Part shown: piece after piece, positions 1 through 6,447 of the stretch
How the letters are laid out: each line of letters starts with the position of its first letter
Position numbering within the stretch: the first letter of the stretch is position 1
Source: Planctomycetaceae bacterium
GTDB lineage: Bacteria > Planctomycetota > Planctomycetia > Pirellulales > Pirellulaceae
Direction: 5' to 3'
NCBI GenBank assembly: GCA_021298315.1
Contig: JAJTFC010000046.1
Coordinates: 1-41,891 of the forward strand
Length of the DNA stretch: 41,891 bases
Made by a program: the position numbers and the translations under genes
The notes under the pieces: model-generated
What the model was told of the DNA's origin: nothing
Seen by the model: only the letters and a program-made list of their open reading frames with translations
Database searches by the model: none

Positions 1-1
1 C

Positions 2-235
2 ATCGGGAAGGATCTCTTTGTCGACGTGAGTAAGCTGTGCACCGATCAGGCCGACGATGCCGATCTTGTGCTACTAAAAGAAATCACGCAATTGGAAAGG
101 CTTTACCTCGGAAGAACCGACGTCACCGACGCGGGTGTTGCCGATCTGCAAAAGGCCTTGCCAGAGTGCAGTATTAGTCACGATCCAGAATCGTGGCCTA
201 GTCGATCACCACGCAAGGGGAAGCCTCGCCCATGA
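2..235 (+). CDS. Leucine-rich repeat protein, C-terminal end (partial)
   Basis: The frame is open from the left edge and ends at TGA 233-235, so only the last 77 or so codons are present. The translation has a planctomycete-type leucine-rich repeat: LERLYLGRTDVTDAGVADL followed by QKALPEC. These repeats (L..L.L..T.VTDAGL..L) normally form a curved protein-binding surface in exported or cytoplasmic proteins with no fixed enzymatic role. The tail after the last repeat is polar and rich in Pro, Arg and Lys, which is usual for a protein end. An internal GTG at 26 gives a shorter reading, but nothing supports a real start there. The partner and function cannot be judged from this piece. Confidence 0.75.
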   Translation: MGKDLFVDVSKLCTDQADDADLVLLKEITQLERLYLGRTDVTDAGVADLQKALPECSISHDPESWPSRSPRKGKPRP

Positions 236-626
236 AGCTCGTGAACTCGATTTCGTATTTTTTATGGTTAGACAAGTTCGGCGGCAGAAGTAAACTGGTA
301 ACAACTTCGGATAGTTCCCAAGCGAATTCTTGAGAGGGGTCGGACTTTGCGTATTCTCAGGTACATGTTGCTTGCTCTTGGAGTGATTGGCCGCTCAGTG
401 GATCTTCGGCCAGGAGGTTGGCGACGATTCCCAAGAGACCATCGAAGCTCTTGCGCATGTCGGTCGGCTCGATGCAGGCTTAGATCTTCCATGTACCCGC
501 AAGCCAGCTCATTGAAATCGTTACCGGCAGTTCGCAAAGCATCTTTTTCGTACTTGGCCAGGTAGTCTCTGGCCATGCTTAGCAGGTGTTGCAGGCTGAG
601 CCGTATCCTTACCATAGAGTGCATGC
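236..626. other. Eroded mobile-element region
   Basis: No intact gene is visible between the leucine-rich repeat tail and the first immunity-like gene. The stretch contains the IS66 TnpB scrap annotated separately. On the minus strand at about 483-615 there is an open stretch containing ARDYLAKYEKDALRTAGNDF, which reads like a helical protein fragment but matches no family I can name. It is out of frame with the TnpB scrap, from which it is separated by a TAA in that frame at 480-482. Confidence 0.5.
360..479 (-). pseudogene. IS66-family TnpB (Orf2) remnant
   Basis: On the minus strand, directly after a TAA at 480-482, the translation contains the IS66 TnpB hallmark IEPTDMRKSFDGLLGIVANL followed by LAEDPLSG. 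In intact TnpB this block is followed by HLFVF and the RDRMKLLYWD motif. Here the similarity ends after DPLSG at about 390, and the frame then runs through unrelated residues to a TGA at 357-359. Only about 30 of the family's roughly 115 residues survive, so it is a dead scrap left by an IS66 insertion and deletion. Identification rests on the very distinctive PTDMRKSFDGL motif; function is certainly lost. Confidence 0.75.
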
Positions 627-896
627 ATGAGTTCCGTAATAGAACGTTTTGACCAACTGGTAGATCGGTTGCCAACCTTCACTCCCATTGAGTTGGCGGA
701 TGTGCGGCGTTTCACCAATGCGGGCGAGTGGCAATTGGCGCTGGATCTGTTGGTAGCGACGGCCATCATGCGAAAGCGAAGCCTTAGTCAGGAGGTTTAC
801 GCCGAGATCTGTGCATTGGCGCCTATAGTGAACCTGGAGCAAACTGAAAGGTTGTCGTTACTGACGGTCGACAAGTCCGCTCGAACGAGCAGTTAG
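627..896 (+). CDS. Small immunity-like protein (MafI-like)
   Basis: An 89-residue soluble protein with no signal peptide or membrane segment. The central part, with the pattern R-F-x-N-A-G-E-W-x-L-A-L-D-L-L, resembles MafI-family and related polymorphic-toxin immunity proteins, in which a short helix pair carries a conserved GE..LALE.L motif. The ATG at 627 gives the full motif. The next gene begins 1 bp after this stop, so the two are probably co-transcribed and translationally coupled. No toxin C-terminal domain is found upstream; there is only transposase debris. It may be an orphan immunity gene kept as protection against neighbours' toxins. The assignment is motif-level inference, and the gene could also be an unrelated small helical protein. 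Confidence 0.55.
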   Translation: MSSVIERFDQLVDRLPTFTPIELADVRRFTNAGEWQLALDLLVATAIMRKRSLSQEVYAEICALAPIVNLEQTERLSLLTVDKSARTSS

Positions 897-897
897 G

Positions 898-1221
898 ATG
901 GCAGTGATGTCGTTTCCAGAGGTGCTTTCGAATCTTCAATCTCGACCTGCCATGTTTCTACGAAAAGTCACGTATGATTCCGTTGCTTCCTGTATCCAAG
1001 GATTCGATATGGGAACAGGATTCGAGTTTTTAAAAGGCTTTAAAGACTGGCTTCGCTTGCGTGCAACGCATGGACACAACATGAGTTGGTCGGTCCTGGT
1101 TTTGCATGTCGCATTTCCTGAGTCGAAAACGCCTTGGCAAAACCTTGGGAGTCCCGAATCCGAGCAGCATGCAATCGCTACATTGTTCCAATGTCTTAGA
1201 GACTTCTGCTCCGAAAAGTAG
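898..1221 (+). CDS. Small immunity-like protein (RPxMFL type)
   Basis: A 107-residue soluble protein. The N-terminus FPEVLSNLQSRPAMFLRKVT followed by a stretch ending in IQGFD and GFEFLKGFKDWL fits a recurring family of small proteins beginning 'L..RP.MyLg..s...l..fi.GY', often found beside MafI-like and other immunity genes. ATG 898 follows the previous stop by 1 bp; ATG 907 (MSFPEV) is an equally good start and fits the family better. The C-terminus runs to ...LRDFCSEK. Immediately downstream (1225) on the other strand begins a recombinase fragment, so the 3-prime side is a recombination boundary. Function is inferred from resemblance and pairing; no catalytic motif is seen. Confidence 0.55.
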   Translation: MAVMSFPEVLSNLQSRPAMFLRKVTYDSVASCIQGFDMGTGFEFLKGFKDWLRLRATHGHNMSWSVLVLHVAFPESKTPWQNLGSPESEQHAIATLFQCLRDFCSEK

Positions 1222-1224
1222 GAC

Positions 1225-1299
1225 AAGCCAAGAGCAGACCTTGTGCAGTGGGAACTCGCGCTGCAGTTCTGTCTGCCTGCTTGCTCGCGTCGAGTGGAA
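1225..1299 (-). pseudogene. Tyrosine recombinase (phage integrase) fragment, box II
   Basis: Twenty-five minus-strand codons read FHSTRASRQTELQREFPLHK followed by VCSWL. This matches the HxxR (box II) region of tyrosine recombinases, usually 'HdLR.sR.TEL...fPLHvvcsWLGNS'. The HxxR catalytic pair (H-S-T-R) is still present, but the similarity stops abruptly at VCSWL and the tyrosine-bearing segment is absent. The fragment starts 17 bp after the stop of the truncated zeta-like gene and ends 4 bp from the preceding immunity-like gene. It marks a deletion scar in an accessory island. A longer remnant of the same family lies at 4766-4978. Confidence 0.7.
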
Positions 1300-1315
1300 C
1301 AACGGAAGTCCATTT

Positions 1316-1636
1316 CTAGGATCGAACTCCATTGGGGCCAGTGTCGGAAGATGGTCCTTTCGTCCGATCGAACTCAACTCGCGCTTCAGCAGCATTGAGG
1401 TGGACAATCTTCCCATCCCGCCAGATCACAATGGACGTACCGGTCCTCTCAGCGACTTCAATCGCCTGAAGCCCTGCATCGCGACATGCAGCAGCCACTT
1501 TTTCATCCATGGACATCGAGTTGTTGTCTGGATTGGATCGGATCTCGACAAAGGTAGATTTGCCCGCACCATTCGGCCCTGCGATGACGCTGATGGTACG
1601 GCAATCGTGTTCTCCGGAACTACCTTCGCGGGTCAT
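1316..1636 (-). pseudogene. Internally deleted zeta-toxin-like P-loop ATPase/kinase
   Basis: The 106-residue frame joins two ends of a zeta-toxin-like protein. Residues about 13-29 carry a perfect Walker A (VIAGPNGAGKSTF), as at the N-terminus of zeta/AAA 'UDP-sugar kinase-like' proteins. From about residue 43 it reads MDEKVAAACRDAG and then GTSIVIWRDGKIV, the usual C-terminal end of this family. The middle 100 or more residues, with the substrate-binding and second catalytic region, are missing, so kinase activity is very unlikely. The start ATG overlaps the AbiEi stop by 4 bp (ATGA), the coupling normally seen between abiEi and abiEii. The first residues MTRE are typical of an AbiEii start. 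This looks like a deletion chimera occupying the toxin slot rather than a family in its own right. Confidence 0.65.
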
Positions 1637-2250
1637 AGAAGCGTCTCCACATAGGGCCGCATCGCTCGAGCGACTTTGAGTTTTTTCGCATGCTCCATGA
1701 GTAGCTTCACGTTGACTTTGCCTTGTGCCATATAGGCCTTGAGGGCTTCAAGGGCAACATCGAACCCCACATCATGGCGTCTACGGAAACAATCCACCAC
1801 TGTCTTTTCGCGCGAGTAGATGCGGACGACAACACCATCAATGCGATGAGTCTCAATCCCAGTGAGATAAGCTGTCTCTGTGAGACGTGATGTTCGCACA
1901 GGCGGGTACGTCAGGCGCGGCGGTTCACTGTTGCGAGGCATGGCAATCCAAACGTCATGTGGGATCTGGGTCGTCAGTTCATGGAAGGCGAGCGCCGATA
2001 CGAGATAGATCACTGCATGCGGGATTTTCATCGCTACGGTAACCAGATCGGATTGGCTAAGCGGAGGCATTTCAGCAAGCCGGTAAAGACCTCTCGCAAG
2101 TTGCTGGACTTGTCCGGTATCACGCATCGCGTAGAGCGTATTGCGGGTGATTCCTCCGCGAATGATATCAGCCATCCTCAGGATTCCACCCTGCTGACGA
2201 AATAGTTTGGCCGCCCGCTCTGGGGCACTCACAGACTTGGACTGGTTCAC
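1633..2250 (-). CDS. AbiEi-family antitoxin (type IV toxin-antitoxin regulator)
   Basis: About 205 residues. The N-terminus is a winged-helix domain (ILRMADIIRGGITRNTLYAM followed by GQVQQLARGLYRL), as in AbiEi antitoxins, and the rest has the AbiEi C-terminal region: a central HELTTQIPHDVWIAMPR, then YSREKTVVDCFRRRHDVG and the end MRPYVETLL. AbiEi proteins repress their own promoter and counter the nucleotidyltransferase toxin AbiEii. I chose GTG 2248-2250 as start because GGAGGTGAT precedes it by 7 nt. The ATG at 2266-2268 would place that ribosome binding site inside the coding region. The operator-like inverted repeat lies directly upstream. The expected AbiEii partner is missing; a truncated zeta-like frame overlaps the stop instead. 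Confidence 0.85.
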   Translation of the reverse strand: MNQSKSVSAPERAAKLFRQQGGILRMADIIRGGITRNTLYAMRDTGQVQQLARGLYRLAEMPPLSQSDLVTVAMKIPHAVIYLVSALAFHELTTQIPHDVWIAMPRNSEPPRLTYPPVRTSRLTETAYLTGIETHRIDGVVVRIYSREKTVVDCFRRRHDVGFDVALEALKAYMAQGKVNVKLLMEHAKKLKVARAMRPYVETLL

Positions 2251-2296
2251 GGTACAAATCACCTCCAAGGATCATTTTCTGGAGGTAATTTGTACC
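2251..2296. promoter_or_regulatory. 16-bp inverted repeat, probable AbiEi operator
   Basis: The left arm GGTACAAATCACCTCC (2251-2266) and right arm GGAGGTAATTTGTACC (2281-2296) are reverse complements except for one base, with a 14-bp spacer. The left arm ends directly at the antitoxin's GTG start and contains its ribosome binding site on the minus strand. AbiEi proteins are known to autorepress through inverted repeats in their promoters, so this is the natural operator. A protein bound here, or an RNA hairpin folded from it, could block both transcription and ribosome entry. Confidence 0.75.
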
Positions 2297-2895
2297 ACTG
2301 GATTGGGGAGAAGTCAAATACGACTCCATGGCCACAACTCTGCCAAACCCACCCCACAAGGGGAAATGTCGACGATAAAAGAAGTTGAAAAAAACAACAT
2401 TTGATAAGCTCGCGGTCGCCGATGCGCCACCCCGAATTTCAACTGAATAACCCGGACGAAAACTGGAAAACCAAATTGACCCTCTGGTTATCCCCCGCGC
2501 GACAAAAGCGCGAGTTTTGAAGCCTCATTTTCATAACCCGCCGGTCACACCCGCTGGCTCTTGGGCGTCTTGATTTCCCTCGACCGACGATTTCACTGGT
2601 CTTTTGTATCGCTACGGTGTGCTAGAGTCGCTTTTTCTCTACTCCATAACTAGAGAAACGCATCAAAGACAACCGACCCTGGGGTTATGGCCGGCGCAAT
2701 CGAGGCGCGAAGGATTGAAAGCGGGACTCTATTCTTGAAACGACTAGGATCGGTCTCCGACAATCGAAGCTGACGCGGAGAGCTTCTGTTTGGCGAACAT
2801 TTAAGAAAGTAACTGAATCTGGATCGGAAAGTATAGATCTGCTAGGTACGCATCGATTCTGCGGGAATGGCATCGCCTCCAACCTGTCGGTCGAG
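2297..2895. other. Intergenic stretch without recognisable gene
   Basis: No credible coding frame is visible on either strand. The part nearest 2300-2400 should hold the antitoxin promoter reading leftwards. A small hairpin, CGCGC (2496-2500) and GCGCG (2508-2512) followed by AGTTTTG, may be a weak rightward terminator or a remnant. I see nothing else that I can name. Confidence 0.4.
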
Positions 2896-3552
2896 CTAAC
2901 TCTTACTACGCCTTTGGCACATTCCTGCGATAACACGTGTCATGGCCACGCATTTGTCGGTTTCCTCTGCGAATGTCTCCTCCCGGAATCGTCTATTGTA
3001 CTCGATGAGGATCGAATCGCCACTGATCCCAAGGCCCATGAAAAAGCCAGGTTCGTCGAGAATCGCTTTCCTGCGTTGAGGAGTTAAGAACGCGCGTATC
3101 TCATTCTTTCTCTTTCCTCGTACAACATACCTCTCCTGAAACTCTTGATCCTCTGCGAACCAAACTGCATCTAAGTTGGCGATCCCCATGAACTTGGAAC
3201 CCGCGGTATTTCGACGGATGATCATCGAGGGAACCTCGATTTCCTTAGTCGATCCCATGATGTAAAAAATTCGCTGATGCTTTCCCACCGAAAACTCTGC
3301 GGCGACGATGCGAACTCCATCATTCTCTAAGACGGCTACAAAGAACGGAGAGTGTAGCATCCACAGACCGTCGTTGAGGAAAGAGTAGAATCGGTCTCGG
3401 TCCTCTGGCTCAAACGATTTTAGGATCGTAAATCCAAGTGGCACCAACTGCTTTGCTACCGACTTTGCTCGGCTATTTCGGGATAGGCTAGATAGGATCC
3501 ATACGATCGCAACAGAAGTCAGCAACCACGCTAAAACAATACCGAACATCAA
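2896..3552 (-). CDS. Hypothetical single-pass membrane protein
   Basis: 218 residues, not assigned to a family. The N-terminus carries one hydrophobic segment (about residues 3-22: FGIVLAWLLTSVAIVWILSS) followed by Arg and Lys, so the bulk of about 190 residues is probably cytoplasmic. The body alternates short strands and helices; the C-terminal part GLGISGDSILIEYNRRF... resembles the 'W.ve..g..lvvYr..r' ending seen in many uncharacterised planctomycete proteins with one membrane anchor. No catalytic motif is visible. Two adjacent ATG codons (3552 and 3549) could serve as start. It is flanked by non-coding DNA on both sides and so is likely transcribed alone. Confidence 0.65.
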   Translation of the reverse strand: MMFGIVLAWLLTSVAIVWILSSLSRNSRAKSVAKQLVPLGFTILKSFEPEDRDRFYSFLNDGLWMLHSPFFVAVLENDGVRIVAAEFSVGKHQRIFYIMGSTKEIEVPSMIIRRNTAGSKFMGIANLDAVWFAEDQEFQERYVVRGKRKNEIRAFLTPQRRKAILDEPGFFMGLGISGDSILIEYNRRFREETFAEETDKCVAMTRVIAGMCQRRSKS

Positions 3553-3760
3553 AGTGCCTGTTTTTCCAATTATGCAGGCTGCTGTTGATTCTCGTAAGCA
3601 ACCGCTAGTAAATGAGTATCCAAGACTCTAGAACGCAAAATCTCCACCGGGCTTCCTGAAAAGCATAAGTAAACGTCCTGGAAAATCAGGAGTCATTTTC
3701 GACGCACGTTTCCCAACCGTTGTACTCTCCAGAGGCTCAGAAAAATGATTGATTTCCGCT

Positions 3761-3818
3761 GTCAACAGATTCAATCTTGTCAACAGTTTCAATGAAGTCA
3801 AAATGCTCCAGCCGTCAA
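3761..3818. repeat. TTGAC-type array with 9-bp period (array 1)
   Basis: On the plus strand, GTCAA or TTCAA words begin at 3761, 3770, 3779, 3788 and 3797, exactly 9 bp apart. One unit is missing, and GTCAA recurs at 3814. Read on the minus strand these are TTGAC/TTGAA words. The array sits about 30 bp beyond the stop of the first SUMF1 gene. It belongs with the arrays at 5974-6040 and 6448-6524. Confidence 0.7.
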
Positions 3819-3847
3819 TCGGCGTGGCTGTTTCCTATCTGCGAAAC

Positions 3848-4684
3848 CTAATCCAAGAGGACCAACCGGAACCCCAGAGCGGAACTAAGGGCATGCGGCA
3901 GGTTCTCACCGTCGCGTACCGCGGATCGACAAAAGCCTTGCGTGCCGAACCAATTGCCGCCACGAGTCACCCGGCCCTTCCTGGATGATGTTGACGCAAA
4001 TGGATCTACTTTCTCTGAGTTTGCGTAGTACTTGGGGTCATAAAGGTCACTACACCACTCAGAAACATTTCCGTGCATGTCGTGCAATCCATTCCCATTG
4101 GCTTTCTTCTGCCCAACCTCGTGCGCGTAGGACTCACCTACAATTTTTGCATTAGTATCGAACCATGCGTACTCGCTCAATTTACCCTCGTCTTCTCCAA
4201 AACTGTACTTCGTTCTCGTTCCTGCTCGACAAGCATATTCCCACTCCGCTTCTGTGGGTAATCGGTACTTCCTGCCTTGCTTCTCCTCCTGCGTACTCAG
4301 TCTTTGGCAGAACTCGCCTGCTTGAGTCCAACTTACATAACTCGCTGGATAATTCTCGCCTTCTTTTACATATTCTTTTCCCCTCCACGGCTCTGTTCCC
4401 ATGATCGCCTTCCACTGCCCCTGTGTTACTTCTGTTTGTCCCATGTAGAAGTCCCGGCTTATCCTCACTTCATGCTGTGGCGATTCGTCTTCAATATGTT
4501 TTCCACCATCTCCTAACTCGGTTTTTGGAGATCCCATTATGAAATTGCCGTGCTTGATCAATACCATCTCCATCCCGATGCTGTTCGTGATCGTTTTCGG
4601 CGACTGAGCGTGCTCCTGACACCCCAATTGCATCATCCCAATAATCAGTAAGGATGATAAAAACACGGATAGCTGACGTGACAT
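3848..4684 (-). CDS. SUMF1/FGE-like domain lipoprotein
   Basis: 278 residues. The N-terminus is a lipoprotein signal with lipobox LGC (cysteine at about residue 22), so the mature protein should be lipid-anchored outside the cytoplasmic membrane. The remainder is a complete SUMF1 domain: NSIGMEMVLIKHGNFIMGSP, EVTQGQWKAIMG, YRLPTEAEWEYACRAG, GLHDMHGNVSEWC and RGGNWFGTQGFCRSAVR. True formylglycine-generating enzymes need two active-site cysteines near the C-terminus. Here only the second (CRSA) is present, and no sulfatase gene is nearby, so a generic SUMF1 binding or catalytic role is more likely than sulfatase activation. A paralogue with the same orientation lies at 5041-5886, with a recombinase remnant between them. 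Confidence 0.9.
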   Translation of the reverse strand: MSRQLSVFLSSLLIIGMMQLGCQEHAQSPKTITNSIGMEMVLIKHGNFIMGSPKTELGDGGKHIEDESPQHEVRISRDFYMGQTEVTQGQWKAIMGTEPWRGKEYVKEGENYPASYVSWTQAGEFCQRLSTQEEKQGRKYRLPTEAEWEYACRAGTRTKYSFGEDEGKLSEYAWFDTNAKIVGESYAHEVGQKKANGNGLHDMHGNVSEWCSDLYDPKYYANSEKVDPFASTSSRKGRVTRGGNWFGTQGFCRSAVRDGENLPHALSSALGFRLVLLD

Positions 4685-4765
4685 CGTTGTTTAGCGCCTT
4701 GTTCGATGGATCGATCGAGAATTGCTCTGGACAGTGCAAAGCTGTAGCGTTCCAGGCCAGGTTGT

Positions 4766-4978
4766 TCAAAAACCGAGGCGCTGTTTCCGTGAAAAATACC
4801 CCTCTGTCATCACCTTCGCCACGCCAGCCGCCTTGGCAAAATCATCCTCTGTAACCAGCAAGTAACTCTGCTGGGCGATGCGTGGTGAGTTGCCAAGCCA
4901 GGAGCAAACCACGTGCAACGAGAGCTCGCGGGAGTTCGCTTTTAGGAACTGGAGAACAAAGTCGCGTCGCCAGCGGTG
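4766..4978 (-). pseudogene. Tyrosine recombinase (phage integrase) C-terminal remnant
   Basis: A 71-codon minus-strand frame ending at TGA 4766-4768 contains LSLHVVCSWLGNSPRIAQQS and then YLLVTEDDFAKAAG. This is the end of a tyrosine recombinase, with the catalytic tyrosine in QQSYL and the usual LGNSPR segment. Upstream the similarity moves into another frame: L-C-S-P-V-P-K-S-E-L-P-R matches the 'LRSSRETELAR' box, so the gene is frameshifted, and no N-terminal or DNA-binding part is found. It lies wholly between the two SUMF1 genes. It is a remnant, not a functional enzyme, and is the same family as the fragment at 1225-1299. Confidence 0.8.
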
Positions 4979-5040
4979 TGCGGCATCTCCGGTCGCTGCT
5001 CCGCCGCGCGACCTCCGTGCCTACGACCACCGGTTCCGCT

Positions 5041-5886
5041 TTACTTGCTGTCCGCCTCCGGCGACCTGGGGATTCCGGATGGGGAACTCAGGGCAACGCG
5101 GAAGCCGAGGCCGCTGATCCGGATCGACGGGTCGATCCAGCCCCGGGACGCCGACCGACAACGCGCGGCCCCGTCGTTCCAACTGCCGCCACGGAGCACG
5201 CGGAACGAGCCCTCTTTTGGTCCAGTCGGATCGCTGACAGCACCCTTGGGGTATTCACCGTACCTGTCGCTGCACCACTCCCAGACGTTCCCGTGCATGT
5301 CGTATAGACCCCAGGCGTTCGACTCCAAAAGTCCAACCGTATGTGTCCGATTGGAACTGTTGCGTTTAAACCAACCGTACTCGGGCAGCAAACCCTCTTC
5401 ATCATCAAATGAATATGCCGTCTTGCTACCAGCGCGACACGCGTATTCCCACTCTGCTTCGGTTGGTAAGCGATACAAGCGGCCTGCTTTCTTCTCCTCA
5501 GGCAGGTCCGATAGCTTTTTGCAAAACTCGACCGCATCGTCCCATGAAACATTCTCTACGGGGATATCTGCATTCTCGTTACTAACTACGGCCCCTTGAA
5601 AGTGACTCGGATTCTTACCAATCACCTTTTCGTACTGTGCCTGCGTTACGTCATGTACACCAAGGTAGAAGTCCTTGCTGATCGTCACCTCGTGTTGGGT
5701 TTCGTTGTTCTGACGGTTCAAGTCGCTCTCGGGCGAGCCCATCATGAACGTCCCTTTAGGGATCCGCACCAGCTTCATCCCAATGCTGTTAGTGATCTCT
5801 TTGGGCGTCTGAGCTTGCAAATGCTCCAAGAAAAATATCAGCATCAAAACGATGCCTTTGGAGATAATTGATGGCGTGTTTGGCAT
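5041..5886 (-). CDS. SUMF1/FGE-like domain secreted protein
   Basis: 281 residues. A hydrophobic signal peptide (about residues 9-25, ending LQAQT) precedes a full SUMF1 domain: NSIGMKLVRIPKGTFMMGSP, VTQAQYEKVIGKNPSHFQG, YRLPTEAEWEYACRAG, WGLYDMHGNVWEWCSDRYGE and LRGGSWNDGAARCRSASR. As in its upstream neighbour, only the second of the two cysteines required by formylglycine-generating enzymes is kept, so a sulfatase-activating role is doubtful. It is probably exported. The C-terminal tail after GLGFRVAL is a short Pro/Ser extension ending near the recombinase debris. A TTGAC array lies 88 bp upstream of the start and may contain its promoter. Confidence 0.9.
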   Translation of the reverse strand: MPNTPSIISKGIVLMLIFFLEHLQAQTPKEITNSIGMKLVRIPKGTFMMGSPESDLNRQNNETQHEVTISKDFYLGVHDVTQAQYEKVIGKNPSHFQGAVVSNENADIPVENVSWDDAVEFCKKLSDLPEEKKAGRLYRLPTEAEWEYACRAGSKTAYSFDDEEGLLPEYGWFKRNSSNRTHTVGLLESNAWGLYDMHGNVWEWCSDRYGEYPKGAVSDPTGPKEGSFRVLRGGSWNDGAARCRSASRGWIDPSIRISGLGFRVALSSPSGIPRSPEADSK

Positions 5887-5973
5887 GGATCATCCTCTCA
5901 TGGAAAACTCAGAGTGTGCAGGTCGTAAGCTACGACGCACGATCCAGTGTACCATCTGCGGTGGAGTAGGGGA

Positions 5974-6040
5974 TTGGACGGTATTGACCCTATTGACAGT
6001 GTTGACTGGATTGACTGTGGTCCGCCGTCAATCCCGTCAA
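5974..6040. repeat. TTGAC array with 9-bp period (array 2), convergent halves
   Basis: TTGAC begins at 5984, 5993, 6002 and 6011 on the plus strand, exactly 9 bp apart, preceded by TTGGAC at 5974. The inverted word GTCAA then begins at 6027 and 6036, again 9 bp apart. The array therefore has a plus-strand half facing a minus-strand half. Confidence 0.75.
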
Positions 6041-6447
6041 ATCGCTGCCGCCGTCAGGCGGCCTGGGGCAAGCAAGTTTGGCCCTTTGAGGGCCCTGCGA
6101 AGCGGTGGGCGGTTATGACCAAGAGGTTCATTTAACCTGGATTGCATCGCAAAGAGTTGCGATCAAGCGGCTGTGGTTTCCGCGATAGCCCACGACTGAC
6201 ATCGCATGGGCTTGCAATGCGGTGAGTGATGGTCTAACCAAATGAACGACCTCACTGAAGCGCTCTCGTTGATTTCGGAGAAATCATCGGGAATGTTCGC
6301 CAAAGGCGAATAATCGTTTAACCCGCAGCCAACGGCGAGGAACTTGATCAAGCCCGCCAGAATGCTCGCTCTGGGGCAAAACGGAGGAGTTCAGATCCGG
6401 GGACTTGGCGATCTTATTGGCAGTGTGACAATGGGTTTTGGACTTTG

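Noticed and set aside
268-675. A 135-codon minus-strand frame as one gene
   Set aside because: It overlaps the immunity-like gene at 627 and runs through the TnpB scrap out of frame; only short parts look protein-like.
4073-4516. Plus-strand frames inside the first SUMF1 gene
   Set aside because: They are antisense shadows with no ribosome binding site or family signature; similar shadows occur across all long genes here.
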